DNA from: Acanthacorydalis orientalis | Lineage: Eukaryota; Arthropoda; Insecta; Megaloptera; Corydalidae | Direction: 5' to 3' | Length of the DNA: 64,000 nucleotides | NCBI GenBank assembly: GCA_034766995.1 | Contig: CM068323.1 | Location: 17,994,516 to 18,058,515, forward strand | Made by a program: the position numbers and the translations under genes | Shown here: in pieces, positions 53,791-64,000 of the stretch | Layout: every line of letters starts with the position of its first letter | Position numbering within the stretch: position 1 is the first letter of the stretch | Notes under the pieces: model-generated | Told to the model about the DNA's origin: nothing | The model's input: the letters and a program-made list of their open reading frames with translations, nothing else | Databases searched by the model: none

Positions 53791-54080
53791 GTATCAAATG
53801 ATTGATGTTCGCAAGTAGTGTAATTAATTTCTATTACGCAGTTTTGACGAACGCACCTTCGACGAAACCAATGTGCCGAACATAACGGATCTCGTGTTTG
53901 CAAAAGAACATAACGTCGACCCGATACGAATGCTCGCACCCTCGTCGTTTCAACTCCACCTGAGTTCATTGAAAAGCTAATGTGAATAACGAATGAGAAT
54001 TACCTCTGTCGATTTAAAATGAACTTTCGGCTGAACTGTTCGTTCGTTCGTTTGAAGAACGCTTCCACTGAGATTGTCTT
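53791..54080. other. GC-enriched island
   Basis: Higher-GC sequence with a minus-strand frame of 61 codons lacking motifs; a GTTCGTTCGTTCGTTTG tract lies at about 54038. Candidate regulatory element. Confidence 0.25.
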
Positions 54081-54800
54081 GAGTGCATTTAATGCTTAGG
54101 TCAAAGTTGTACAGTAATCAGGAAGCCATTAACGTTGCCATATAAACGAAAGAGGATTAGTTGCGTTGAATTTATTGAAAAGCCGGGTAGATCGATTATA
54201 TTTTCACTATGGCGTTGTTTGTTTAATGTAACTTCGATGTTTTAAGCCGATAGTAGAATTTTTACATACACTATTGGCAAGGATTTTACAAACATGCTTG
54301 TAGAAGCAAACAATCCTTGTTTATTATTAGTTTAGAATCCCGAATAATTTTCAAATAATAAGCTCTAGTAATAAAATAATTCTGAAGTATTTCTTACTTA
54401 ATAGCCCCTGATTAAGAAATGCTACTTTATAAAAATAAAGAATCAAACTCTCACACTCAGCTCTCGAAGCTCACTCAAACCCCAATAATCAGTCAACCAA
54501 CCATCAAACTCTTATAATACAAGACGATTTCATGATTTAACTCATATTTATTTTTGAGATCTATTATAATGGCAAGTATTGGAAAATATATGAAATATAT
54601 CCAGTTTTTTTATAATCTTAAAATACGTTGACTTTAAAAACAGTATGTCGTAAATTCACATTAAATGTTCGCTAACAATGGAAAATGCCCTAGCGGACAC
54701 ACGAAACATTTTTATCAGAAATGATATTCAGAGGTAAATATTTAAAACACATTCCATGGATGAATATATAAACCGCATAAATATATTATGCATTTCACGA
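54081..54800. other. non-coding DNA of intermediate composition
   Basis: No exon recognised. Confidence 0.45.
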
Positions 54801-55020
54801 AAATACCACACTCTCCAACTGTCAGAGTTAGGTCGACTGTTGAAGCGTAGCGACGTGGTCATCTCATGCGAAAAGACACACGGCAGACAGGCGTGAAGAC
54901 AGGAACGACGACCCATCCCTGGTGTGCAGTGGCGCACGGCCAGGCGTGAAGACTGATACTGACAGGACGCAACGTTAACACACATCACAGATACATACAC
55001 ACAAAACACTTTCCCATTCT
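54801..55020. other. GC-enriched island with 13-bp direct repeat
   Basis: CAGGCGTGAAGAC occurs at 54888-54900 and again at 54941-54953. Minus-strand frame 54728-55039 is open but has no family signature. Confidence 0.35.
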
Positions 55021-55609
55021 GCAACAATTGTACATGCATATCATATAAATGGTCTCGCGTGATGAGATCACTTTTTTGTTTATTATTTATCGAATATTTT
55101 CGGCATTATATGTTTCAACAAAAAATCATGATGGATGGGAAGCATTTCTCAGTGTTATTATTTATTCGAATTCGTGAAAATAACCTATTCATCTCACATG
55201 AATTCTGTTAAATTTTACAGACGAAGTAGACATATTTTGACGTGTACACCTCTATAATTTCTGATTAAAATTATTTTCTCCAAATCAAAAGTATTACATT
55301 TATTTCAATTCGTAAATAAAATTACTATTAATTGTATTACCATTCATGTTGATTAAAGATTTTAATTTTAACTTAAAAGCACATTTTGAATTTAATAGAT
55401 AATTTACTTTTATTTTTTTTTAAAAAACGTTTTTTTTTAGAAATATTCAAATAAGAATCAACGAAATCGTTTTATTTATTTCATCAGGCAATTATCGAAA
55501 TTATAAAAACTATTACTAACTATAACATTTCATTTTTTTGTATTACTTTTCATATTTCGTTCATCAATCTCATATGTAAAAAATCGTTTTATTTACAAAC
55601 GAACAGCGA

Positions 55610-55686
<77 letters not shown>

Positions 55687-56740
55687 TAGAGATAGGTAGA
55701 TAGATATACGCCTATGTAAATAATACTTAACTTAAATGTGAAACGAACTGATAAGAAAAATGGATTGTCAAATATCGTGCTTATTGATTTATTGATTATT
55801 TGATAATATATAATATACATAACAACTAACGTTAATTTAAAATATCAACGTATATAAATACATCTATCTACTATTATCTAAACTATCCATTATCCCATGT
55901 TCACAAAAGTCGTATCCATTATTTTCATACAATTTATTACATTAATATGACGTGCATCTGTAGATGATTATCGTCTAATGTTGTCATGACATTTCAATAT
56001 TTTGACAAATACATATCGTATGTTCGTGAAAAAAAAATTACAAACATGTACATATAGTATAAACTTTCGAGATTCATGCGAGCGAAAGTTGAAAACCATA
56101 ATAAAATCAGTTCAATCAATATACGCAACACATTCGTTTCGTGTGTATCTACTTTGGTGTATATGTATGTATGTATTAATTTTCGAACGACTTTTGTGTT
56201 TAAGGATTTATTTACATAACCATGTAAGCGTGAATTTATTAATAAACTTGAACTAATCCCCGTTGACAGTTCGTACAATTAAACTGACATTGTCACTACC
56301 TGTCATAAATAAATCATGTCTGGCGTGAGAAATTGAATGTCTCCAGTGTTGTTACGTCGCAGACATATTATATGTCAGTTTCAAGTTATTTCTAGCATTG
56401 CTTTTCATAGACCATATACTGTTTAAATTCGTTTTCTAGAAATGCTTCCATACATAAATATGTTCTTATTATTTCGTATAATATTCTTTTCATCGGTTAA
56501 ATTCATTATTTATATATTTTTTAAATTAGAAAAGTAAGCATATTTTACAAAACATGTAGAATATGTATATACAATAATTAATAAAAAGAGAGAGAATAGG
56601 GATAGAACAGAATCGAAGATTGAAGATAAATAACAGTTGCAAATTATTAAGAAGAATGTAGAATAGAAATGTTGGAAAATATGTAGAAAGATAGCAGATT
56701 AATAACAGAAACTATTCACTGAAAGCTAAAAAATGCAAAA
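55021..56740. other. AT-rich non-coding DNA
   Basis: Contains one long TA run; overlapping frames at about 56000-56280 on both strands look incidental. Confidence 0.5.
55614..55678. repeat. (TA)n microsatellite
   Basis: Uninterrupted TA of about 65 bp, followed by short GATA units. Confidence 0.97.
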
Positions 56741-56779
56741 GACCTAAAGTGGACCAAAAGTATTAAAAAGTACATTAGA

Positions 56780-56920
56780 AATATCTAGGATAGATATTTG
56801 ATTGTGCAGATTGGATGAAATTGGAAGAGAATTTAATCTAGTGGAACGTAGTCATATGCTGAAGATGTGTACCTCGACCAGATAATTTTTAAAAGAAATT
56901 ATTGGTTAATAATTTATAAA
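56780..56920 (+). pseudogene. possible reverse-transcriptase relic with a YAED (YADD-like) motif
   Basis: Codons 56852-56869 read SYAEDV, resembling the AYADDV catalytic box of LINE reverse transcriptases. A LCRLDEIGREFNLVERS stretch just upstream is in another frame, similar in layout to the 'LYiaDLde...' segment before YADD. The spacing to the C-terminal relic at 58165 (about 1.3 kb) is close to what one element would give if repeats were inserted. However, the intervening GC-rich DNA does not look like LINE sequence. A short motif in AT-rich DNA can arise by chance. Confidence 0.25.
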
Positions 56921-57079
56921 TGATTATAGTTATTTGTATTTATAAGAAGTGTATGCTGTAGACTTAATATAAATTAAATATCTTGTTATTAAACTAAGAT
57001 ACAATTAATTCAATACTTGTTTAAAAAAAACATGTACGATAATAAAATCAATTTAAACCATTTATATTTTATTACACGA

Positions 57080-57660
57080 ACGTCACATAGTTTAAATACC
57101 AAGAGTGTCCCAGCACAGTGGTCACAAATTGATTTCATACCACCGCAGCATCCACCCAGTCTACGAAACAAAAAAAAAATACACAAACCACGTGCACGTG
57201 CACATATCAGACATTTCGTTGGTGAATCCCTCGGCGCGACAAAACTCAAAAACCCAAAACAGATTAGTCGGATTACATTCAGATACGCGATTTGTTTCTT
57301 CCGGTCCCAGAGTAGTTCGCCGTTGTTTTTCTTGTATATCTGATCTGCGTTACATGAAATAAATCAAACAGGCGGACGTGAAACGAAACGATGCCACGGT
57401 GTGGCGTGAGTTCGAGTCGGGAACAAAAAGTCTACGGGACGGCGGTGTGTAACGGCGCGCACCAGCTATAACAGAAATGCGACAGCGGTGGCCCGCGATG
57501 GTCTGTTATTACTCTCCAACATATATATGTATATATAGATAGTGAGCAATAACTGCTATCTGAAAATGCTTTTAGTCACCCCGCATGCAATTGCCGAGAG
57601 ATAGACTGCAGCGCTCTAGAAACACGTGTACTGATTTTACGGAAACACGTTCACGCGCAT
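57080..57660. promoter_or_regulatory. largest GC-enriched island, with adjacent tandem E-boxes
   Basis: About 580 bp of the most GC-rich sequence in the window (for example GGGACGGCGGTGTGTAACGG at about 57437). Two CACGTG boxes sit back to back at 57189-57194 and 57195-57200, within open frames that show no domain. Promoter, enhancer or untranslated exon is plausible. Transcription direction is unknown. Confidence 0.35.
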
Positions 57661-57729
57661 AGTCGCCATAATCAATATGGCAATCGATTTAATATTTCAA
57701 ATATAATTTATTATTTCTAAAGGGAAACG

Positions 57730-57730
<1 letters not shown>

Positions 57731-57760
<30 letters not shown>
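57731..57760. repeat. (TA)n microsatellite
   Basis: TA run preceding the first copy of the 147-bp duplication. Confidence 0.95.
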
Positions 57761-57763
<3 letters not shown>

Positions 57764-57764
<1 letters not shown>

Positions 57765-58022
57765 ATACGATAAAAACCAACTTCAATTATTTATAGCGAT
57801 TCAATAAGTCAAGTTAAAAAGTCTTATAATCAGTTTTGAATTTTATTTATAAAAACATTCGTTTTAATTATTTTCTCGATATATATGTATATATATATAT
57901 ATATACATACAATATGATAAAAACCAACTTCAATTATTTATAGTGATTCAATAAGTCAAGTTAAAAAGTCTTATAATCAGTTTTGAATTTTATTTATAAA
58001 AATATTCTTTTTAATTATTTTC

Positions 58023-58027
<5 letters not shown>
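57764..58027 (+). repeat. tandem duplication, 147-bp unit, two copies around (TA)n
   Basis: Unique sequence at 57764-57880 recurs at 57911-58027, offset 147 bp, with only a few differences (for example AATACGAT versus AATATGAT, ATAGCGAT versus ATAGTGAT, ACATTCG versus ATATTCT). Both copies end in TTTTCTCGATATATAT and are flanked by (TA)n. The unit is therefore 117 bp of unique sequence plus a TA microsatellite. It lies just upstream of the retrotransposon relic. Confidence 0.92.

Positions 58028-58111
<84 letters not shown>
58026..58111. repeat. (TA)n microsatellite
   Basis: About 85 bp with a single G interruption at 58073; closes the second copy of the 147-bp duplication. Confidence 0.97.
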
Positions 58112-58114
<3 letters not shown>

Positions 58115-58164
58115 CCCGTATGGAAACGATAAAAAATTAAATAGTGATAAAGCTAATTTTTAAA

Positions 58165-58833
58165 AAAGTGTATTGGGAATAGATAGGGGAGCGGTGAATA
58201 ATGCTGTGCTACTTGAAATAGAAATTTTATCGATAGATTCTAACATAAAAAACCGTGGTATAAAATATTTTTTTAAATTAAAAAATAATAAATGTAAACA
58301 AGTACAATACAAGTGTCTGTTAAGCCAGATAAAGAGCGAGATTCGAAACAATTGGGAAAATTTAATATTCGATGCATTGATCAATCTTAATTTATCGGAA
58401 GACTGGATGAGTGATGCGAGTTCAAATTATGAAAAAAATAGTAGAATTAGTGAGCAATGAGGCAGTAGATACTATGCAGGAAGATGTAAACACAAAGTCT
58501 TCACTGATTTTTTTACTACATTAAAAGAAGAAGGGGCGACCTACATATATAAATCAAGAAGGTCAGAAAGAAGAATAATTGCAAAATTTAGGTTATATAA
58601 GTGAGGGGGGACTTTCAAAGACATAAGTGTAGAAACAAAGAGACAAACTTTGTCATGGGCACATAAACAATATTCATATATTAGAAGAGTGTAAAGGGCT
58701 GGTACTATTAATAGAAAGCTTACTTCCCCACATTAATCCGATTAGCATCAATGTATTTATGGAATCAGTGTCTGTGGTCAATTTAGTAGAATTTTTAAAG
58801 AATTGCTTCAAAAGACTGGGAATTAGAATATAG
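58165..58833 (+). pseudogene. degraded 3' end of a non-LTR (LINE-type) retrotransposon polyprotein
   Basis: This is a relic of the region C-terminal to the reverse transcriptase. The first frame (about 58167-58604) reads VLGIDRGAVNNAVLLEIEIL, then a KNRGIKYFFKL block, then NNWENLIF and LNLSEDW. These match the common 'tPn.avl.E.g.lpi..r', 'rlkfw.rl' and 'nW......l..lGl.e.W' blocks of Jockey/R1-like elements. After an internal TGA (58458-58460) the same frame continues with a KEEGATYIYKSRRSERRIIA segment and FRLYK, like the canonical 'iarFRlGne' block. A zinc-knuckle-like relic follows: a Cys at 58628, then in a shifted frame (58666-58833) NIHILEECKGL, ending VNLVEFLKNCFKRLGIRI and TAG. At least one stop and one frameshift make it non-functional. 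The family call comes from motif order; the clade is not certain. Confidence 0.8.
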
Positions 58834-58880
58834 TTTAAGAATAGATTGTAAGAAATAAATAAATATACAGGTATAGTAAA
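58834..58880 (+). other. probable 3' UTR/tail of the retrotransposon relic
   Basis: Directly after the terminal TAG the sequence becomes A-rich with an AAATAAATAAATA stretch. This fits the simple A-rich tail of a non-LTR insertion. No clear target-site duplication could be paired by eye. Confidence 0.35.
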
Positions 58881-59016
58881 GTATAATAAGTGAATTATAA
58901 TTAAAATATAGTAGAATGGCTAAGTTTTGTATCTATCACGTTTAAATTTTGTTACTAACCTGTAAAAGTAATGTGAAATGTGTCATGCATATGAGATTAA
59001 CAAAGTATGTATATCC

Positions 59017-59021
<5 letters not shown>

Positions 59022-59048
<27 letters not shown>
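59022..59048. repeat. (TA)n microsatellite
   Basis: Short TA run. Confidence 0.95.
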
Positions 59049-59052
<4 letters not shown>

Positions 59053-59559
59053 TTTCAAAGCTTGTCTACTAATTTTCGATTAGTTTATAACAGAATATAC
59101 TTCATCTCGTTTCTATAAATATTAGTTACATGTTTTACCAACTTTTTTTCAAAAGTTTTAATAGTATGAAGGTATTGAAATATATACAACATATATTTTT
59201 TTTATAAATGTCGTAATAATTAAAAATAATCTTATTACCAATACATAGTTTAAATTCATAAAAACAATATTTTCTTTTAAAATACTATTATAATGTAATT
59301 GACTTTTGTAATTTTAATCTTTTGGTTTTATAAATAGAAACTTTATTAATTAACTAAAATGTCTGTTTAGTAAATTTAATTTTTCACATAAAATATATTA
59401 CTTTTTTAATCAAATTAAATTTGTTAAATGTTTTCGACATGTGATACGTTTTAATGAAAATATGTACTTTAGAACAAAAAAAAAAGTTTATCAAAGAAGA
59501 AAAATGATGTAGAATACGTATTTACAAAACAACTTTTGCTTTGTTCATTAAGTTTTAAA

Positions 59560-59563
<4 letters not shown>

Positions 59564-59609
<46 letters not shown>
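59564..59609. repeat. (TA)n microsatellite
   Basis: Uninterrupted TA of about 46 bp. Confidence 0.97.
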
Positions 59610-59611
<2 letters not shown>

Positions 59612-59739
59612 AATAAAAACAATTTATATTTTAATTAAATAGATGAAAAACAGACATTTCAAATACTTATAAGCTTTCACAGATAAAAACTTCAAAACGA
59701 TTTTAATTAATTAATTTTCAATATAAAAAAATATAACAG

Positions 59740-59740
<1 letters not shown>

Positions 59741-59786
<46 letters not shown>
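59741..59786. repeat. (TA)n microsatellite
   Basis: Uninterrupted TA of about 46 bp. Confidence 0.97.
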
Positions 59787-59790
<4 letters not shown>

Positions 59791-59875
59791 CTTTAGACTA
59801 AGAACATGAAATGGCTCAATATTAAATTGCATTTAATAAAAAATTAAATCTCTCTGTGTATTTATATGTTTCTAC

Positions 59876-59914
59876 ATGTATATATATATATGCATATATG
59901 TATATATGTATATA

Positions 59915-59968
<54 letters not shown>

Positions 59969-59991
59969 TATATACACATATATATATACAC

Positions 59992-60056
<65 letters not shown>
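59876..60056. repeat. long complex TA/CA/GT-interrupted repeat
   Basis: About 180 bp of TA with TGTA, TACA and CACA interruptions arranged at near-regular spacing. Translated frames through it are Tyr-Ile repeats and not genes. Confidence 0.95.
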
Positions 60057-60062
<6 letters not shown>

Positions 60063-60830
60063 AGATGAATAATCATAAATAAAAAAAGTCCAAAGGAGGA
60101 CATCTAGAAGAAATTTCAATAACAAAATTTATGCATATACTGTATAATATTATGTTTTATGAGCATGGAAACGACTCAACAGAAATGTTAAATTAATGAA
60201 GAAAAGCCCACGTAGATGTAATAATTATCTACTAAATCACTACCGGACACCTACATCGCTGTAAAGATGATTATTAGTGTAGCGAATGCTATTAAATATG
60301 GTCTATATTATAAAGTTAATATGTAAAAATGACTCGTTGCACGAGAACAGCAAACGTTGCCTAGTTGAGAAACCTTGGATGTTTTTTTTTTAAAAAAAAG
60401 AAACTAATTTCACCGGCACTTCCTACACATACATATCTATATATGGTTTGACAAATTGATGTAAACAGATTTGTGCGACTTCTGTTAAAAATTAATTATC
60501 TTTAATAGTAACATGCTACAAGTATACTTGTGTACTTTTATCACAGTTTTACTTAAGTAATGTGAATGTTTATTATATAAAGTGATATTCAAATAGAAAC
60601 TCGATTTTTTTGTATTGAATGATCTGCATACCTATTTATGAAAAAAAATTGTGTGATATTGACTCTAATCACGTTCAGATTTTAGTTTTAATGTATGTAA
60701 TAATTTTTTGAAAAATATTAATTCTATATGGTTTAATATCGTTCATATTATCAAAAAAGCACTGCATGTATAAATAAAACAGAAGAGTATTTGCAAAATA
60801 TATTAAAAGGTAAATATGTCTCTCTGATTT

Positions 60831-61160
60831 CAATTTAACTCAACAGTATTTGTTATTCTTGGAACGGATATTCAATGTACGCGGACGAATACAGTTGGAT
60901 CGCTGTCACTACTGTCCATTAATCGTCCGGTATTAAACCAGTCGTGAAATGAACTAGATCCGTCACAGTTATCAAATGTAGATCAAAATGACTTCTCCAT
61001 ATTGTTCGGCATACGCACCGCGAAACAACACGAATATTCATGAGTCGACATCCTATGAATCATTCGAATTGAATGTGCGATCTACCAACATTGTGGTAGA
61101 GTAGCCAGTCACAGAAGTCGTTGTGTGCGATATCGCAGGGGTGACTTCTTATCTAAAAAC
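60831..61160. other. GC-enriched island
   Basis: More complex sequence. A 38-codon ATG frame from 60989 (MTSPYCSAYAPRNNTNIHES...) has no known family. Candidate regulatory element or untranslated exon. Confidence 0.25.
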
Positions 61161-61448
61161 ATACTTTACGACATTTTCCTGGTCGATTGTGCGGTTTATA
61201 TATATGAGAGGCTGCGGCGGACTTCTGTTTTTCAGCATTGGCATTGTTTTTGTTGTAACTGTGTTTAAATGTAAACCGTGTATGAACTGATTTAATTTTA
61301 CGTGAAACGTTGAACAGTGTTTCGAGTAGGCGATATTCAAATTATAAAACTGATTTTAGTATCGATAAGAGATAAAAGTAATGTTTATTGTTCATGTTAT
61401 CTGTCGATTTGTTTACGTTATATACGATATCCTTCTTGCAGATGAAAA

Positions 61449-61454
<6 letters not shown>

Positions 61455-61505
<51 letters not shown>
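61455..61505. repeat. (TA)n microsatellite
   Basis: Uninterrupted TA of about 50 bp. Confidence 0.97.
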
Positions 61506-61508
<3 letters not shown>

Positions 61509-61649
61509 TCACACATACGCATAACAATGTAGTCTACTTAGTTCTTTAATATAGATAAGAGGGGTCAATTTAGACCATACTCCAATTTATGGCCTCTCAC
61601 TGAGAATATGGCATTGTACAAACTTGGATAATTTCGACATTACATGCAT

Positions 61650-61656
61650 ATGTATG

Positions 61657-61718
<62 letters not shown>

Positions 61719-61757
61719 TAGATAGTTAGATAGATGGATAGAGAGATAGATAGATAA
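61650..61757. repeat. (TATG)n-(TA)n-(GATA)n compound microsatellite
   Basis: TATG units, TA 61660-61716, then GATA/GATG units to about 61757. Confidence 0.96.
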
Positions 61758-62610
61758 ATCAAATGTGTGATTGATGTTAAATTTGTTACGCATTTATACT
61801 TTAATAAATTTGACTGTTAATAATCCGCTTGTACGAAGTGGGCGTTAATAGTGATTTATACATCGTGATTGCGTTCTAGATAACTGCATGTGTGGGGGTT
61901 TATTAATTTAACATATCTATTGACTACTTTTTATGTTCGTTTAAAAAAAGACCGTCTGTGATAATTTAAAACGTATAATTCAAATATTTTCAGTTGTCAG
62001 CTTAACCGCCTTACATATATTTATTACCACGTCGTCATTAAACCGTTTGAATTTTTAATTTATCTTGTTTTGTTTGTTAACGGTGAATCTGTCGTACGAA
62101 GTGTACGTACACTTTGCTCAATTACAGCGGATGAACGATTTTATTATTTGAAACATGAGTACAGATTTTAAATTGTGTGTGATATTTCTCCAGCAGCTGA
62201 GTCTCGAGCCGATAGCCACGTCGCGATTTTAGTTTGAAATTGTAGCAAATTCATTTTCATATATAAATTAAGATATCAGACGTTACACAATTTTTCTCGT
62301 TGAAACGTCCAATATATGTCAATTATCTGTTTTCATTTACTATTTCATTTATTGATAAGAATTCCGTCACTTTCCAAATGATAGCATAAATAAGTTTACA
62401 TCCTCATTAACATATTTTAATTGTTACTTATGTGTATTTCAATGTAATTTACATCCTCAGAGGGTCGAGGTATATTTATTTTAACATTAATAGTGAATAT
62501 CAATGTAATAATACTTTTCTAGTACATGAATTAAAAAAAAAGAAATTAATTACATACTTTTATTGACTATAAACTTCATGCAAATACTGATAAGCCTTAA
62601 TTTCATGAAC

Positions 62611-62612
<2 letters not shown>

Positions 62613-62663
<51 letters not shown>
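62613..62663. repeat. (TA)n microsatellite
   Basis: Uninterrupted TA of about 51 bp. Confidence 0.97.
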
Positions 62664-62671
<8 letters not shown>

Positions 62672-64000
62672 AATATGTTAGGTTGATTTGTTGAATATCA
62701 TGTTTCGCAATTTATAATACTCGTTATGGTTGGGTATACAACATATATTTTCATGTTTTTATACTCCATTATAACAACCTCGCTTCCGTTTTTGTTCGTT
62801 TACGTTTTTGTTAGTTGAACTACTCTTCGATTTTAATCAACATGATTTAAATGTATCTTTTTTTGAATCGTCATTAAACAATTTATATTGTTTCCATTTG
62901 AGTAAATATGTGTACCTAATATCACAATCTCGTTTTGTTTAAGTTCGGTGTATATTTTTAAATTTCAAACAACTGGCTTCGCACGTAAGTAATTTTTATG
63001 CTATATTTTTAATATACGCTTAAAGACTGTGTCTATATTCATATCAATATAAACATTTCAAATATATTCATAATATTAAAAGAAATGTTTATATAAAATA
63101 CCTTTTTTAAAGAAAAAGTGTTGAATGTGAGCTAAAAGCGATTTTTCACAACCATGTATTATTTTTTAACAATTTTTTGATTATTTATCGCATAAAATCC
63201 TATATTTACGTTATATTTTCGACGTTAGGAATATTTGTCCTTTGGAGTAATTAAAATTCAAATTAAAACCTGCCTGTAATAGCTGTAAAATCTCTCCGAA
63301 TGTTAATTAATAACTGAGTGTATTAAAATTCGCTTATTTTACTCTCTGATAAACATTTTTTTAAATTACTCGATATGTTGTTAAATGTATCATTTAATTT
63401 TCCATTTTTTGCTTTGTAACGATTTTCATTTTTATCGACTTATCATTTTAATGCTCATATTGAATAGTACCCAGATCTTTTCTTCTTAATTACAAAAAAT
63501 ATGTTTCTAGTTCTCATTGATTTAAAATGTAATATGTACATTTTTAATTTTCAATCGACATCATTTTATTTCTATCTAACATACAGATTTTTCATATTTT
63601 TAGATACACTTTTATATTTTAAGCGCGTAAACGAATTTTGAAAATATTCTTTCTGTATTCAATAAGAAACTGAATGTCTATTTATACTAATTCAATTTTA
63701 TTTTCAATAACACGATAACTATTCAGTTGTATGGATGAGAAGTCATTATTCAAAATTATAATTGTAGACAATGACTTTCCAGTCAGTACAACTAAACAGG
63801 TGTTGTTACAAACAACAATTTTGTATTTTATTAACAAAAAGATGAATATCAGGAATGTTTAGACAAGGTTCAATATTTTATTGGGTATAAATAAGTCTCT
63901 CAATCTTATCACTGAAATATTTCTCGTTGTAAATAGTCAGATAAAGACTTATACTAAAACGTCACAATTAATCCTTTTTATTTATTCATAAAATGAATCT

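Larger units (their letters stand above)
58881..60830. other. AT-rich non-coding DNA
   Basis: Dominated by four TA-type repeats; no coding signal. Confidence 0.55.
61161..64000. other. AT-rich non-coding DNA to the window end
   Basis: Three TA runs, no exon recognised. A slightly GC-richer patch lies at 62180-62240. Confidence 0.5.

Noticed and set aside
57390..57430. GAGTTCGAGTC reminiscent of a tRNA B box
   Set aside because: No matching A box or cloverleaf pairing around it.
59822..60125. Several overlapping Tyr-Ile repeat frames on both strands
   Set aside because: They are translations of a TA microsatellite, not genes.
1..64000. CRISPR arrays, operons, phage or plasmid features
   Set aside because: Composition, splice sites and microsatellites indicate a eukaryotic nuclear genome; no spaced direct-repeat array was found.

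Overview
The window looks like AT-rich, gene-poor DNA from an insect nuclear genome, mostly intron or intergenic sequence. By eye roughly three quarters of the bases are A or T. There are no long open frames, no bacterial-style gene packing and no rRNA or tRNA gene that I can recognise. About 45 runs of (TA)n, most 30-80 bp long, are spread across it. Splice-type exon boundaries and a decayed non-LTR retrotransposon confirm a eukaryote. The retrotransposon's C-terminal style resembles elements common in Hymenoptera, so a bee, ant or wasp is plausible, but the sequence does not prove it.

Only two protein-coding exons can be supported. One at 5006-5152 (+) encodes 49 residues of a PTB/PID domain resembling the PTB domain of SH2D5-type adaptor proteins. 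It is flanked by an AG acceptor and a GTAAGT donor. The other, at 30221-30394 (+), is a probable first coding exon of 58 codons. It has a good start context, an in-frame stop just upstream and a GTATGA donor; its product is unrecognised. The PTB gene seems to enter the window in an intron and continue rightwards, and the second gene starts near 30 kb and runs out to the right. I could not find the partner exons of either gene, so most of the window is probably long intron or intergenic spacer.

Between the exons lie short islands of higher GC (near 3.1-3.6, 5.6-5.9, 8.4-8.6, 13.5, 19.0-19.3, 23.7-24.0, 26.0-26.3, 29.2-29.8, 45.7-46.0, 47.1-47.4, 50.75-51.1, 52.7-53.0, 53.8-54.0, 54.8-55.0, 57.1-57.6 and 60.8-61.2 kb). 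They are the best candidates for promoters, non-coding first exons or conserved regulatory elements.

The right part holds a broken non-LTR retrotransposon 3' end (58165-58833, +), a 147-bp tandem duplication (57764-58027), and possibly an RT-motif relic near 56.85 kb. The most striking structure is a 200-bp near-perfect palindrome at 42247-42446. It has two unique 79-bp arms joined by a self-complementary (TA)n spacer, with only two mismatches between the arms. No complete novel system is visible; the palindrome and the unidentified first exon most deserve follow-up.
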